Positions 8,159 through 17,093 of a stretch of DNA of 51,892 nucleotides are shown one piece after another. A program made the position numbers and the translations under genes. The DNA lies in contig JASJBF010000009.1 of NCBI GenBank assembly GCA_030066685.1, positions 1 through 51,892 of the forward strand, written 5' to 3'. This stretch comes from Kiloniellales bacterium. Lineage in GTDB: Bacteria; Pseudomonadota; Alphaproteobacteria; Kiloniellales; JAKSBE01. Each line of letters begins with the position of its first letter. The stretch's first letter is position 1. The notes below the pieces were generated by a model. That model worked only from the letters and a program-made list of their open reading frames with translations. It did not search any database and had not been told where the DNA came from.

Positions 8159-9523
8159 TCAGCGCTCCGTGGTACAAGGCCGCTTGGCGGCGAGGACCAC
8201 GAGGCCTTCGACCGCTTGGCCGTGTTCCATCCGAAGCTCGGCGCAGTCCAGAGAGCGGAGCGCCAAGCCGGCGCGGTTCAGACCGGCTCGGACGTAGTCG
8301 TCGGCATGGGCATAACGTCCGCTCGGAGTCAGCCGGTAGCCGAGTTCCTCTGCGCCCGCCCCGGCCCGCTCGACGGTGAAGGCGACCAGGCCCCCGGGGC
8401 GGAGCGACGCCGCAAAGCCGCTCAACGCGGCCTCGAGATCGCCGAAGTAGACGAGGGTATCGACGCAGACGGCGAGGTCGTAGGCGGCCGGGCGGGTCGG
8501 CAGATAGCCGGCCAGCTCGGCCTCGACCAGTTCGTCGTAGATTTTCCGCCTTCGGGCCTTGGCCAGCATCTCGGGCGAGAGATCGAGCCCGATGAGGCGC
8601 CGCGCGTAGGGGCGGAGAAGCGGGCCGCAAAGGCCGGTACCGCAACCGGCGTCCAGGACGTCGAGGCTGGCGTCGGGCTCGAGCTGCGCACCGAGGGCCC
8701 GGACCACCAAGTCCGGGGCTTGGTAGCGCAGGCGCTTGAGCTGGCCGTCGAAATTGTCGGCGAAGGCGGCGAAGAGCCCCCGGACATAGTCGTCCGAGGC
8801 CCGGGACGGCGGCGTCTCTCCTTTGTAGGCGGTGAGCAGATGGGTCGCGACCGGGTGCGCGGGCTCGAGCTCGAGCCAGCTCTCGAGGGCCTTCAGCGCG
8901 TCGTCCTTTCGACCCAGGCGCCAGAAGCTCTCGCTCAGCGGTCGGTAGGCCAGCGTGTAGCCGCGATGCGCCGCGATGACCCCCTGAAAGAGCTCGGCGG
9001 CCTCCTTCGGGCGATCCTGGGCCAGGCGAAGGTTGCCCAGGTTGTAGGCCGCGTCGACGAGCTCCGGATCGCGGGCGAGAGCTTCCTCGTAGGCCCGCGC
9101 GGCATCTTCCGGCCGGCCCTGGTCGCGGTAGATGATGCCCAAGTTGTTGTAGGCGTTGGCATTCGAAGGGTCCAGCTCCAAGGCCTTGCGGTAGTGGTCG
9201 ATCGCCTCTTCCCTTCGTCCCTCGATCTTCAGGATGTTTGCCAGGTTGTTTCGGACGTCCGCGAAGTCCGGAGCGCTGGCGATGCTCCGGCGCAGGAGGC
9301 CGATGGCCCTTTTCGTGTCGCCCGTCTGATAGTGAACCATCCCGAGCAGGTGGAGGGCGTCGGCATTGTCTGGCGCGACCCGGAGGATTCGGTGGTACAC
9401 TTCGGCGGCGGCAGCCAGATCGCCCGTTTTGTGGATGGAGCGCCCGAGCTGTAGGGCGTCCCGGATCGTCACGGCCCCTCGCTGCTCGCTGCCCGGTCCT
9501 TCGCCCGATGTCTCGGCTGCCAT
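8159..9523 (-). CDS. TPR-repeat class I SAM-dependent methyltransferase
   Basis: This 454-residue protein is a two-part fusion. The N-terminal ~230 residues are about six TPRs (for example AEVYHRILRVAPDNADALHLLG and YNNLGIIYRDQGRPEDAARAYEEAL). The C-terminal ~200 residues are a Rossmann methyltransferase. Motif I is VLDAGCGTGLCG (~287-298), an acidic LIGLDLSPEML follows strand 2, and VCVDTLVYFGDL and SLRPGGLVAFTVE fit motifs II-III. No signal peptide or membrane segment is seen, so it should be cytoplasmic. The TPR half probably binds a protein substrate. It is transcribed divergently from tssA and has a clear paralogue at 20959, on the other side of the sheath operon. The methyl acceptor is unknown. 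Confidence 0.88.
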   Translation of the reverse strand: MAAETSGEGPGSEQRGAVTIRDALQLGRSIHKTGDLAAAAEVYHRILRVAPDNADALHLLGMVHYQTGDTKRAIGLLRRSIASAPDFADVRNNLANILKIEGRREEAIDHYRKALELDPSNANAYNNLGIIYRDQGRPEDAARAYEEALARDPELVDAAYNLGNLRLAQDRPKEAAELFQGVIAAHRGYTLAYRPLSESFWRLGRKDDALKALESWLELEPAHPVATHLLTAYKGETPPSRASDDYVRGLFAAFADNFDGQLKRLRYQAPDLVVRALGAQLEPDASLDVLDAGCGTGLCGPLLRPYARRLIGLDLSPEMLAKARRRKIYDELVEAELAGYLPTRPAAYDLAVCVDTLVYFGDLEAALSGFAASLRPGGLVAFTVERAGAGAEELGYRLTPSGRYAHADDYVRAGLNRAGLALRSLDCAELRMEHGQAVEGLVVLAAKRPCTTER

Positions 9524-9892
9524 TCCTGCCCCCGGCGCCGCCCGGAACGCGCCCCCGAGCCCCGTCGTTTGGCCGTCCCGCTCAGAGCGTCAGGCTAGAT
9601 CAAACGCCGCTCGAATGGAATCGACCCGTAGGAGGCAAATCGATCGCTCTATCGTTCAGAAAGCCCAATCGGCCTTCGCCTGAAGGCGGGCGCGCGGCGA
9701 CAGGGCCAAGGCGCGGACCCTTCGGGGGGCCCTCGCTTCGTTTCGAGCTGCGGGATCCGACGACGTTCTCAGGGCGCGCTTTTTTTGCTAAGAAGCCTTC
9801 AAGCCGAAGGGGACTCAAGGCCGCCCATGCCGAGGGGCCGCGGACCGCGGTGCCGGCGGGATCCGGGCGGCAAGCCGCAGGGGGAGCGGTGG
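9524..9892. promoter_or_regulatory. Divergent intergenic region upstream of the T6SS sheath operon
   Basis: This is a 369-bp gap between the minus-strand TPR-methyltransferase and tssA. It must hold the main promoter of the plus-strand T6SS operon and probably that of the methyltransferase. It includes a T-run (9780-9786) and a small stem (CCTTC/GAAGG) near 9797. No convincing sigma-54 or sigma-70 consensus could be fixed by eye. Confidence 0.4.
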
Positions 9893-10945
9893 ATGCCTGA
9901 ACTGAAGGTTGACGACCTGCTGCAGGAGGTTTCCGCGGACCAACCCTGCGGAGAGAATCTCGAATACGATCCCGATTTCATCGCGCTCGACGAGGCCGCA
10001 AGGGACAAGGCGGCGCCCATGCTGGGGGAGGGCTCAGCCGAAGCGGTGGACTGGGCCGCGGTCGAGGAGCAGGCGACTTCCCTCTTCGCCAGGACCAAGG
10101 ACCTGCGGGTCGCCCTGCACCTGGCCAGGGCGGCGCTCAACCTCAGGGGACTGCCGGGGTTCCTGGAGAGCCTCAGACTGATCCACGGCTGTTTAGACCG
10201 CTATTGGGAGCCGGTGCACCCGCAGCTGGATCCGGCCGACGACCTGGATCCGACCGTCCGCCTCAACATCCTGGAAGGCCTAAGCAATCCGGACACCTTC
10301 CTGCACGATCTGAAGGCCTCCCGTCTCGTGGTCTCGCCCACCTTCGGGCCGGTGAGCTATCGCGAGGTCGCGATCGCGAACGGCGAGATCTCGCCGACCG
10401 GCGAGGACGACTCCGGTGCGCTCGGCGCCGCGGAGATCAACGCCGCCTTCCTCGAATGCGATCTGGAGGAGCTGCGGCTCGCGGCCGAGGCGGGCGGTGC
10501 GCTGGTGCAGATCGTCGAGGACATCGAAGCGAAGGTCGCCGAACAGGTGGGCGCCCAGAATGCGCCGAACTTCGAGAGTTTGAGGGCAAGCCTGCTGCCG
10601 ATCCGAGGTCTGCTCGCCGAGAAGCTCTCCGCGCGCGGGGGCGATGACGGCGCTCGGGAGGCGGCCGCGGCCGGGGAGGCGGATCAGGGCCCGGACGTTC
10701 CAACAGCACCCGCAGCGGGGCCAATTGGCGTAGTAAAAACCCGGCAAGACGTCGTCCGTCTATTGGACATGATCTGCGAATATTATGCGCGCAACGAGCC
10801 TTCCAGCCCGGTGCCGCTCCTTCTCAAGAGGGCTAAGGGCCTGGTGGCAAAGGAATTTATTGATATTCTGCGCGATCTGGTGCCGGACGCGGTCGGCGAA
10901 GCCGAACGGATTCGCGGCTCCGAAGGCACAGACGGAAGCCAGTAG
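9893..10945 (+). CDS. tssA: T6SS protein TssA (ImpA family)
   Basis: TssA-type proteins act at the baseplate and at the distal end of the growing tail during T6SS assembly. This 350-residue protein has the ImpA N-terminal domain: DLLQEVSADQPCGENLEYDPDFIALDEAA near the start, then KDLRVALHLARAALNLRGLPGFLESL and YWEPVHPQLD. A Pro/Ala-rich linker (~255-285) leads to a short C-terminal helical part. The start at 9893 follows a strong GGGGGAG ribosome site; the frame is open further upstream but that part is non-coding in look. It is the first plus-strand gene of the sheath operon. About 122 bp separate it from tssB. Confidence 0.93.
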   Translation: MPELKVDDLLQEVSADQPCGENLEYDPDFIALDEAARDKAAPMLGEGSAEAVDWAAVEEQATSLFARTKDLRVALHLARAALNLRGLPGFLESLRLIHGCLDRYWEPVHPQLDPADDLDPTVRLNILEGLSNPDTFLHDLKASRLVVSPTFGPVSYREVAIANGEISPTGEDDSGALGAAEINAAFLECDLEELRLAAEAGGALVQIVEDIEAKVAEQVGAQNAPNFESLRASLLPIRGLLAEKLSARGGDDGAREAAAAGEADQGPDVPTAPAAGPIGVVKTRQDVVRLLDMICEYYARNEPSSPVPLLLKRAKGLVAKEFIDILRDLVPDAVGEAERIRGSEGTDGSQ

Positions 10946-11067
10946 CTGTTTAAGTTGCTTAACATTACTCTTTTGCTCGGGCATGATAAGGCTACAAGAA
11001 GAGGGCTGAGGCAGGGAGCCGAGCTTTCCTCGAATGGGGGTTCTTGGAACGGAGGAGGGTTCCAGCC

Positions 11068-11607
11068 ATGGCGTCGCAAAGCAGCCAGAAATTCATCGCG
11101 CGCAACAGGGCGCCGCGCGTCCAGATCGAATACGACGTCGAAGTCTACGGCGCCGAGAAGAAGGTCCAGATCCCCTTCGTCATGGGCGTGATGGCGGACC
11201 TATCCGGCAAGCCCGAGGAGGCGCTGCCCGCGGTCGCGGAGCGCAAGTTCCTCGAGATCGACGTCGACAATTTCAACGACAGGCTGAAGGCCGCGAAGCC
11301 GCGGGTCGCCTTTCAGGTGCCGAACACCTTGACCGGCGACGGCAACCTCAGCGTGGACATCACGTTCGAGAGCCTGGACGATTTCTCCCCGGCCGCCGTG
11401 GCCAAGAAGGTCGGCGCGCTCCGCAAGCTTCTCGATGCGCGGACCCAGCTCTCGAACCTCATCACTTACATGGATGGCAAGACCGGTGCAGAGCAGCTGA
11501 TCGCCAAGGCCGTCCAGGATCCCACGTTGCTGCAGTCTCTTGTCGCCGCTCCAAAGCCTGAAGGCGAGGACGACGAGGGCTCGTCAGAGGAGGCAAAAGA
11601 TGGCTGA
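11068..11607 (+). CDS. tssB: T6SS sheath small subunit TssB (VipA)
   Basis: TssB pairs with TssC to build the contractile sheath around the Hcp tube. The 179-residue length is normal for the family. Family sequence includes KFIARNRAPRVQIEYDVEVYGAEKKVQIPFVMGVMADLSG near the N terminus, FLEIDVDNFNDRL, and VAFQVPNTL with LDDFSPAAVAKKVGALRKLLDAR. The ATG at 11068 sits behind GGAGGAGG and is preferred over an upstream TTG at 11044. The gene overlaps tssC by a few bases, which fits the need for equal amounts of the two sheath subunits. The last ~20 residues are acidic. Confidence 0.97.
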   Translation: MASQSSQKFIARNRAPRVQIEYDVEVYGAEKKVQIPFVMGVMADLSGKPEEALPAVAERKFLEIDVDNFNDRLKAAKPRVAFQVPNTLTGDGNLSVDITFESLDDFSPAAVAKKVGALRKLLDARTQLSNLITYMDGKTGAEQLIAKAVQDPTLLQSLVAAPKPEGEDDEGSSEEAKDG

Positions 11608-13096
11608 AGCGAAGGTCGAGACTGAAGCCCAGCCAGGTGCGGAAGCGCTCAGCACGGACGACTTCACCAGCCTGCTCAGCAAGGAATTCCGGCCCAAGTC
11701 GGACCGGGCGCGCGAGGCGGTGGAGACCGCGGTCCAAACCCTCGCGGAATACGTCCTCCGCGACGAGGCCGTCATTTCGGCCGACGTGGTCCATTCGATC
11801 GAAGGGATCATCGCCGAGATCGACCGCAAGCTGACCGAACAGATCAACCTGATCATTCACAATGAGGATTTCCAGAAGCTCGAAGGCTCCTGGCGCGGCC
11901 TGCACTACTTGGTAAACAACACCGAGACCGACGAGATGCTGAAGATCCGCGTGATGGACATCTCGAAGAAGGATCTGCACAGCACGCTCAAGAAGTTCAA
12001 GGGCACCGCCTGGGACCAGAGTCCCGTCTTCAAGAAGGTCTACGAGGAGGAATACGGGCAGTTCGGCGGCGAGCCTTACGGCTGCATCGTCGGCGACTAC
12101 AGCTTCGGCCACTCGCCCATGGACGTCGAGTTCCTGGGCGAGATGTCCAAGGTCTGCGCCGCGGCGCACACGCCCTTCATCGCCGGGGCGGATCCGATGG
12201 TCATGCAGATGGATACCTGGCAGGAGCTGACCAATCCGAGGGACCTGACCAAGATCTTTCAGACCGCGGAATATGCCGGTTGGCGTTCGCTCCGGGAGTC
12301 CGAGGATTCGCGCTACGTCGGTCTTGCCATGCCGAGGTTTCTTGCGCGCCTGCCCTATGGCGCCAAGACCGACCCGGTCGACGAGTTCGATTTCGAGGAG
12401 TCGACGGACGGCTCGGACCACCAGAAGTACTGCTGGGCGAATTCCGCCTTTGCGATGGCGACCAACATCACCCGGTCCTACAAGTTCTTCGGCTGGTGCT
12501 CGCGGATCCGCGGCGTGGAGTCCGGCGGCGCCGTCGAAGGCCTCCCGGCGCACACCTTTCCGACCGACGACGGCGGCGTCGACATGAAATGCCCGACCGA
12601 GATCGCGATCTCGGACCGGCGCGAGGCCGAGCTGGCCAAGAACGGCTTCATGCCGCTCATCCACAAGAAGAACAGCGACTTTGCGGCCTTCATCGGTGCG
12701 CAATCGCTGCAGAAGCCGGCCGAGTACGACGATCCCGACGCGACCGCGAACGCCAACCTTTCGGCGCGTCTGCCCTACATGTTCGCCATCTGCCGCTTCG
12801 CCCATTACCTCAAGTGCATCGTCCGCGACAAGATCGGCTCCTTCAAGGAGCGGGAGGACATGGAGCGCTGGCTCAACCGCTGGATCATGCAATACGTCGA
12901 CGGCGATCCGGCGAACTCGACGGAGGAGACAAAGGCACGAAAGCCCTTGGCTGCGGCCGAGGTGGTCGTGGAAGAGGTCGAGGGCAATCCCGGCTACTAC
13001 CGTTCGAATTTCTACCTCAGGCCGCATTATCAGCTTGAAGGCCTGACCGTTTCACTGCGACTCGTCTCAAAACTGCCATCGGTCAAGGGATCGTAG
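11600..13096 (+). CDS. tssC: T6SS sheath large subunit TssC (VipB)
   Basis: TssC is the large sheath subunit whose contraction drives the tube and which ClpV later disassembles. The 498 residues match the usual length. Typical blocks are FQKLEGSWRGLHYLVNNTETDEMLKIRV, GEPYGCIVGDYSFGHSPMDVEFL, GLAMPRFLARLPYG, NSAFAMATNITRSYKFFGWCSRIRGVESGG and a C terminus ending in LEGLTVSLRLVSKLP. The start at 11600 lies inside the end of tssB and is preceded by GAGGAGG. A 120-bp gap before hcp suggests that hcp also has its own promoter. Confidence 0.97.
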   Translation: MAEAKVETEAQPGAEALSTDDFTSLLSKEFRPKSDRAREAVETAVQTLAEYVLRDEAVISADVVHSIEGIIAEIDRKLTEQINLIIHNEDFQKLEGSWRGLHYLVNNTETDEMLKIRVMDISKKDLHSTLKKFKGTAWDQSPVFKKVYEEEYGQFGGEPYGCIVGDYSFGHSPMDVEFLGEMSKVCAAAHTPFIAGADPMVMQMDTWQELTNPRDLTKIFQTAEYAGWRSLRESEDSRYVGLAMPRFLARLPYGAKTDPVDEFDFEESTDGSDHQKYCWANSAFAMATNITRSYKFFGWCSRIRGVESGGAVEGLPAHTFPTDDGGVDMKCPTEIAISDRREAELAKNGFMPLIHKKNSDFAAFIGAQSLQKPAEYDDPDATANANLSARLPYMFAICRFAHYLKCIVRDKIGSFKEREDMERWLNRWIMQYVDGDPANSTEETKARKPLAAAEVVVEEVEGNPGYYRSNFYLRPHYQLEGLTVSLRLVSKLPSVKGS

Positions 13097-13183
13097 CGAC
13101 CTCAGCGATCCTGGCGCAAAAAAAAATAGCGATGGGGCCAGACTTCAGGACTGTGCAGAGTCGAGCACGAAGATTTTGGTGGC

Positions 13184-13192
13184 TGTTAGAAT
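13184..13192 (+). promoter_or_regulatory. Candidate extended -10 element for hcp
   Basis: TG-T-TAGAAT (13184-13192) fits an extended -10 hexamer 24 bases before the hcp start codon, in the tssC-hcp gap. No convincing -35 is seen at 17 bp. Hcp is usually made in large excess over other T6SS parts, so a private promoter is plausible. Confidence 0.3.
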
Positions 13193-13216
13193 ACTCGCAA
13201 CAGGGAGACCGAAGAG

Positions 13217-13717
13217 ATGGCCCATGACATGTTTCTGAAGCTCGATGGCGTGAAGGGGGAATCCAAAGACCACCAGTACAAGGATCAGATCGATATCCTG
13301 TCGTGGAGCTGGGGCATGTCGCAGTCCGGCAGCATGCATGCCGGCGGCGGCGGCGGATCCGGCAAGGTCGATGTGCAGGACATCCATATAACCAAGTACG
13401 TGGATACCTCATCGCCGAACCTCATGGCCTACTGCTGCAGCGGCAAGCACTTCCCCCAGGCGCTGCTGACGGTGCGCAAGGCCGGCGGCGACGCTCCGGT
13501 CGAGTACGTCAAGATCAAGATCGAAGAAGTTCTGGTGACCAGCGTCAGCACGGGCGGCTCCGGCAGCGACGATCGTATCATCGAGAACGTGACCCTGGGC
13601 TTCGCAAAGGTCGTTCACGAGTACACGCCGCAGGCGGCCGACGGTTCGGCTGGGGCCTCGATCCCGTCCGGCTGGGATGTCGCGGCGAACAAGACCTACG
13701 ACGCGAGCACGGGATAG
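13217..13717 (+). CDS. hcp: T6SS tube protein Hcp (TssD)
   Basis: Hcp forms the stacked hexameric rings of the ejected tube and can carry small effectors in its lumen. This 166-residue protein shows the family start (FLKLDGVKGESKDHQYKDQIDILSWSWGMSQ) and later DIHITKYVDTSSPNLMAYCCSGKHF, VEYVKIKIEEVLVTSV, and ENVTLGFAKVVHEYTPQ. A Gly-rich loop with a HAGGGGGSGK stretch occurs at ~41-50, in the usual flexible loop. GGGAGA precedes the ATG. Length is normal and there is no C-terminal effector extension. Confidence 0.97.
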   Translation: MAHDMFLKLDGVKGESKDHQYKDQIDILSWSWGMSQSGSMHAGGGGGSGKVDVQDIHITKYVDTSSPNLMAYCCSGKHFPQALLTVRKAGGDAPVEYVKIKIEEVLVTSVSTGGSGSDDRIIENVTLGFAKVVHEYTPQAADGSAGASIPSGWDVAANKTYDASTG

Positions 13718-13850
13718 GCCTGCGCGGCGGTGCCGTCGGGTCCCGGGGCTGGATCTGACGGCGGGCTCGAACTTCGATGGACGCGGTCCGCTTTGTAGAT
13801 GGGATCCGACCGACCGGCTCACGGGACAGGTCCTCGCGGGAGAATCGGCC

Positions 13851-14681
13851 GTGGATGGCGCGGTAGAAGGGCTCCGGGGCAGCGATGTCTCGGCATCGTT
13901 GGCGCAACTGCAGGATCAGGTCAGGCAGAATCCCGCTGATCCGAAGCTTCGGGTGTTCCTGTCTCAGCTGCTGGCGGTAACCGGCGAATGGGAGCGCAGC
14001 CTTAAGCAGCTCGACGTACTGGGAGAGCTGGATGCGGCGGCCCTGCCGATGGTCCAGACCTACCGTGCGGCCTTGAGCTGCGAAGCCCTGCGCGCGCGGG
14101 TCTTTGCCGGCGCGCAGACGCCCCTGGTGTTCGGCGAGCCGGAGCGCTGGGTGGCCCTGCTTCTCGAATCACTGCGCCTGCTGGGCGAAGGTGCGCGGGG
14201 GCGTGCCGAAGAGTTGCGCGCCGAGGCCTTCGAGCTGGCGCCCGCGACCGCCGGCAGGATCGATGGCGAAGCCTTCGAGTGGATCGCCGATTGCGATCCG
14301 CGCCTGGGACCGGTCCTCGAGACCATCGTCAACGGTGCTTACTATTGGGTGCCCTTCGAGCGCCTTCGGGAGATTCGGATCGAGGCGCCAGCGGATCTGC
14401 GAGACGTGGTGTGGACCCCGGTGCAGCTGACCTGGTCCAATGGCGGCCAAGCGGTCGGCCTGGTGCCGTCGCGCTACCCCGGTTCGGAAAGCAGCGATAA
14501 TCCCCGGATTCAGCTCGCTCGCCGGACCGAATGGATCGACGACGGCTCCGGCGGGGTCGTCGGACTGGGCCAGCGCATGTTCGCGACCGATGCGGGCGAG
14601 TATGCGATCATGGATGTGCGCCTGATTACCCTGGGGTCGGAGGACATGGCCGAGCCGGGTGATCCGACGCCCGAGGGCTGA
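13851..14681 (+). CDS. tagJ: T6SS accessory protein TagJ (ImpE family)
   Basis: TagJ/ImpE binds the sheath subunit TssB in some systems and is thought to modulate sheath recycling. The protein has an N-terminal TPR-like part (LAQLQDQVRQNPADPKLRVFLSQLLAVTGEWERSLKQLDVL) and the ImpE block WIADCDPRLGPVLETIVNGAYYWVPFERLREIRIE, with DLVWTPVQLTW-like and PSRYPGSE sequence after it. I chose GTG 13851 (276 residues, the usual ImpE length) behind GGGAG. The frame is open back to 13677, but that part overlaps the hcp end and looks non-coding, and there is no ATG in a better place. It lies between hcp and tssE. Confidence 0.9.
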   Translation: MDGAVEGLRGSDVSASLAQLQDQVRQNPADPKLRVFLSQLLAVTGEWERSLKQLDVLGELDAAALPMVQTYRAALSCEALRARVFAGAQTPLVFGEPERWVALLLESLRLLGEGARGRAEELRAEAFELAPATAGRIDGEAFEWIADCDPRLGPVLETIVNGAYYWVPFERLREIRIEAPADLRDVVWTPVQLTWSNGGQAVGLVPSRYPGSESSDNPRIQLARRTEWIDDGSGGVVGLGQRMFATDAGEYAIMDVRLITLGSEDMAEPGDPTPEG

Positions 14682-14701
14682 ACCGTCGTCGGGGGCTGGC
14701 G

Positions 14702-15211
14702 ATGCCGGAACTGACACCGAAGGATCGCCTCCAGCCGTCCCTGCTGGATCGCCTTACGGATGACGCACCGGAGGAGCGAACGGAGGCGCGGGACAAGCGG
14801 GTGCTTTCCATGGAAGAGCTGCGCAAGTGCGTGATGCGCGATATCGCGTGGCTTTTCAACGCGGGCAACCTCGCCTCCGTCCAGGACCTCAGCGCACACC
14901 CGCTCGTCGCCGAATCGGTCGTCAACTACGGCCTTGCCGATCTGGCCGGCGCAACCGCGTCCGGCCTCGACCGCGCCGCCCTCGAGCGCATGGTCCGCCA
15001 GGCGATCTGGAGTTTCGAGCCGCGTATCCTTCGAAACACCGTCAAGGTGCAAGCCTTCATGTCGGAGGAACTGATGAATCGAAACGCCTTGGCCTTCGTG
15101 ATTGAGGGCGACTTGTGGGGAGAGCCGCTTCCCCAGCACCTCTATCTTCGGACGGAGATCGATCTCGAGACCGGCAACGTGGCGCTGTCCGAGACGGCGC
15201 CCGGCGGCTGA
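14702..15211 (+). CDS. tssE: T6SS baseplate protein TssE (gp25-like)
   Basis: TssE is the gp25-like lysozyme-fold baseplate wedge component, not an active lysozyme. The 169 residues include the N-terminal LQPSLLDRLTDD, the family block LRKCVMRDIAWLFNAGNL, a SVVNYGLADLAG segment and FEPRILRNTVKV near the C terminus, where gp25 proteins carry the conserved Glu-Pro. The start codon is 20 bases after the tagJ stop. The stop is 4 bases before the tssF ATG, as expected for a baseplate gene group. Confidence 0.95.
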   Translation: MPELTPKDRLQPSLLDRLTDDAPEERTEARDKRVLSMEELRKCVMRDIAWLFNAGNLASVQDLSAHPLVAESVVNYGLADLAGATASGLDRAALERMVRQAIWSFEPRILRNTVKVQAFMSEELMNRNALAFVIEGDLWGEPLPQHLYLRTEIDLETGNVALSETAPGG

Positions 15212-15215
15212 GCCC

Positions 15216-17093
15216 ATGGACCCGCGTCTTCTCGACTACTACAACCGGGAGCTCCAGCACATCCGCGAGATGGGCGCCGAGTTCGCCAGGGAGTACCCGA
15301 AGATCGCGGGCCGGCTCGGGATGGAGGGCATCGAGTGTGCCGACCCCTACGTGGAGAGGCTGCTCGAAGGCTTCGCCTTCATGGCGGCGCGCGTCCAGCT
15401 CAAGGTCGATGCCGAGTTCCCCCGCTTCTCTCAGCACCTGCTTGAGATCGTCTACCCGCACTATCTGGCGCCGATGCCGTCGATGGCCATGGTGCAGTTC
15501 GCTCCCGATCTCTCCGAGGCGATCTCCGACGAGGGCTTTCTGGTTCCCCGCGGCACGGCGTTGCGCAGCATCATGGGCAAGGGCGACCAGACGGCCTGCG
15601 AGTACCGCACCGCCCACGATGTCACCCTCTGGCCGATAGAGCTGACCGAGGCGGAGTACCTGGCGAGCACCGCCGCCGTCGCGGCCTTGGGGCTGTCCGA
15701 CCTGAAAGGCGTCAAGGCCGCGGTCCGCTTGCGCTTGCGCAGCACCTCCGCGCTGGGTTTCGACAAGCTCGCCCTCGATCGCCTTCCGATCTTTCTCCAC
15801 GGGGTCGACCAGGTGCCGACCCACCTCTACGAGCAGTTGCTGGCGAACAGCGTCGGTATCGCTCTGCGCCCGGGTGAAGGAACCGGCGCCTGGTCGGGCA
15901 TCTCTCCGGGTGCCGAGATCCGGGCCCTCGGCTTCGGCGAGTCCGAAGCGCTCTTGCCGCTGGGGCCGCGGTCCTTCCAGGGCTATCGCCTCCTTCAAGA
16001 GTACTTCGCCTTTCCCACCCGATATATGCAGGTCGAGCTGAGCGGCCTGCGCAGTGTCGGCGCCGCCGCGGATTGCGAGCAGCTCGACATCGTCGTGCTC
16101 CTGGACCACAGCGATCCGGTCTTGGCCGATGTCATCGATCAGACCCATTTTGCGCTGTTTTGCTCGCCTGCGATCAACCTCTTCCCGAAGCGGGCCGACC
16201 GTGTGCACCTGTCGGACAGCGCGACCGAACACCATGTGCTGCCCGACCGGAGCCGTCCCCTCGACTTCGAGGTCTATGCGCTGACGTCGATGCAAGGCAT
16301 CGGTCAGGGCTCGGACGTCGAAGAGGAGTTCCTGCCGTTCTATGCGCTCAACGATCTGCAGAACTATCCGGAACACGCCGCCTACTACACGGTGCAGCGC
16401 AGGCCGCGCGTGCTGTCGTCGCGGCAGCGCTTGCGCGGTCGCCGGTCCAGCTACGCCGGCAACGAGGTCTTCGTCTCCCTGGTGGACGCCACGGAAGCGC
16501 CCTATCGCGGCGATTTGACACAGCTCGCGGTCGGCGCCCTCTGCACGAACCGGGACCTTCCGCTCCATATGCCGGTCGGCGTTGGCAAGACGGATTTCAC
16601 GCTCGAGATCGGCGCACCGGTCAGCTCCGTCAGGTGCCTCGTCGGGCCGACTCGGCCCCGGCCCTCCCGGGCCGAGAAGGATGTTGCCTGGCAGGTCATC
16701 AGCCATCTTTCGCTGAACTACCTTTCGCTGATGGACGCTGATCCGGACCAGGGCGCCGCCGCCCTGCGGGAGCTCCTCGGGCTCTACGCCTCGGGCAGCG
16801 ACGCGGCCATGCGAAAGCAGTTGGAGGGCGTGGTTTCGGTCAGCTCGCAGCCGGTCCATCGGCGCCTTCCGGCGCCGGGCCTGATCGCCTTCGGACGAGG
16901 ACTGCAGATCACCCTCAAGCTGGACGAAGCGGCCTTCGAAGGCAGCAGCGTGTTTTTGCTCGGCGCGGTTATGGAACAGTTCTTCGCACGATACGTTTCG
17001 CTCAACGGCTTCACCGAGATGGTCCTCGAGACCGAACAACGAGGCAGGATCAACACATGGCCAGCGAGGATCGGTCAGCGGCACATCGCGTAA
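15216..17093 (+). CDS. tssF: T6SS baseplate protein TssF (VasA/ImpG)
   Basis: TssF forms the baseplate wedge with TssE, TssG and TssK. The 625-residue length fits. The start is the family signature DPRLLDYYNRELQHIREMGAEFAREYPKIAGRLGMEG, followed by DPYVERLLEGFAFMAARVQLKVDAEFPRFSQHLLEIVYPHY. Later blocks include FFLFPINLFPKRADRV-like sequence (AINLFPKRADRVHLSD) and RGDLTQLAVGALCTNRDLP. The ATG at 15216 is 4 bases after tssE; the frame is open upstream, but that part overlaps tssE. It overlaps tssG by 37 bases, so the two are probably translated together. Confidence 0.96.
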   Translation: MDPRLLDYYNRELQHIREMGAEFAREYPKIAGRLGMEGIECADPYVERLLEGFAFMAARVQLKVDAEFPRFSQHLLEIVYPHYLAPMPSMAMVQFAPDLSEAISDEGFLVPRGTALRSIMGKGDQTACEYRTAHDVTLWPIELTEAEYLASTAAVAALGLSDLKGVKAAVRLRLRSTSALGFDKLALDRLPIFLHGVDQVPTHLYEQLLANSVGIALRPGEGTGAWSGISPGAEIRALGFGESEALLPLGPRSFQGYRLLQEYFAFPTRYMQVELSGLRSVGAAADCEQLDIVVLLDHSDPVLADVIDQTHFALFCSPAINLFPKRADRVHLSDSATEHHVLPDRSRPLDFEVYALTSMQGIGQGSDVEEEFLPFYALNDLQNYPEHAAYYTVQRRPRVLSSRQRLRGRRSSYAGNEVFVSLVDATEAPYRGDLTQLAVGALCTNRDLPLHMPVGVGKTDFTLEIGAPVSSVRCLVGPTRPRPSRAEKDVAWQVISHLSLNYLSLMDADPDQGAAALRELLGLYASGSDAAMRKQLEGVVSVSSQPVHRRLPAPGLIAFGRGLQITLKLDEAAFEGSSVFLLGAVMEQFFARYVSLNGFTEMVLETEQRGRINTWPARIGQRHIA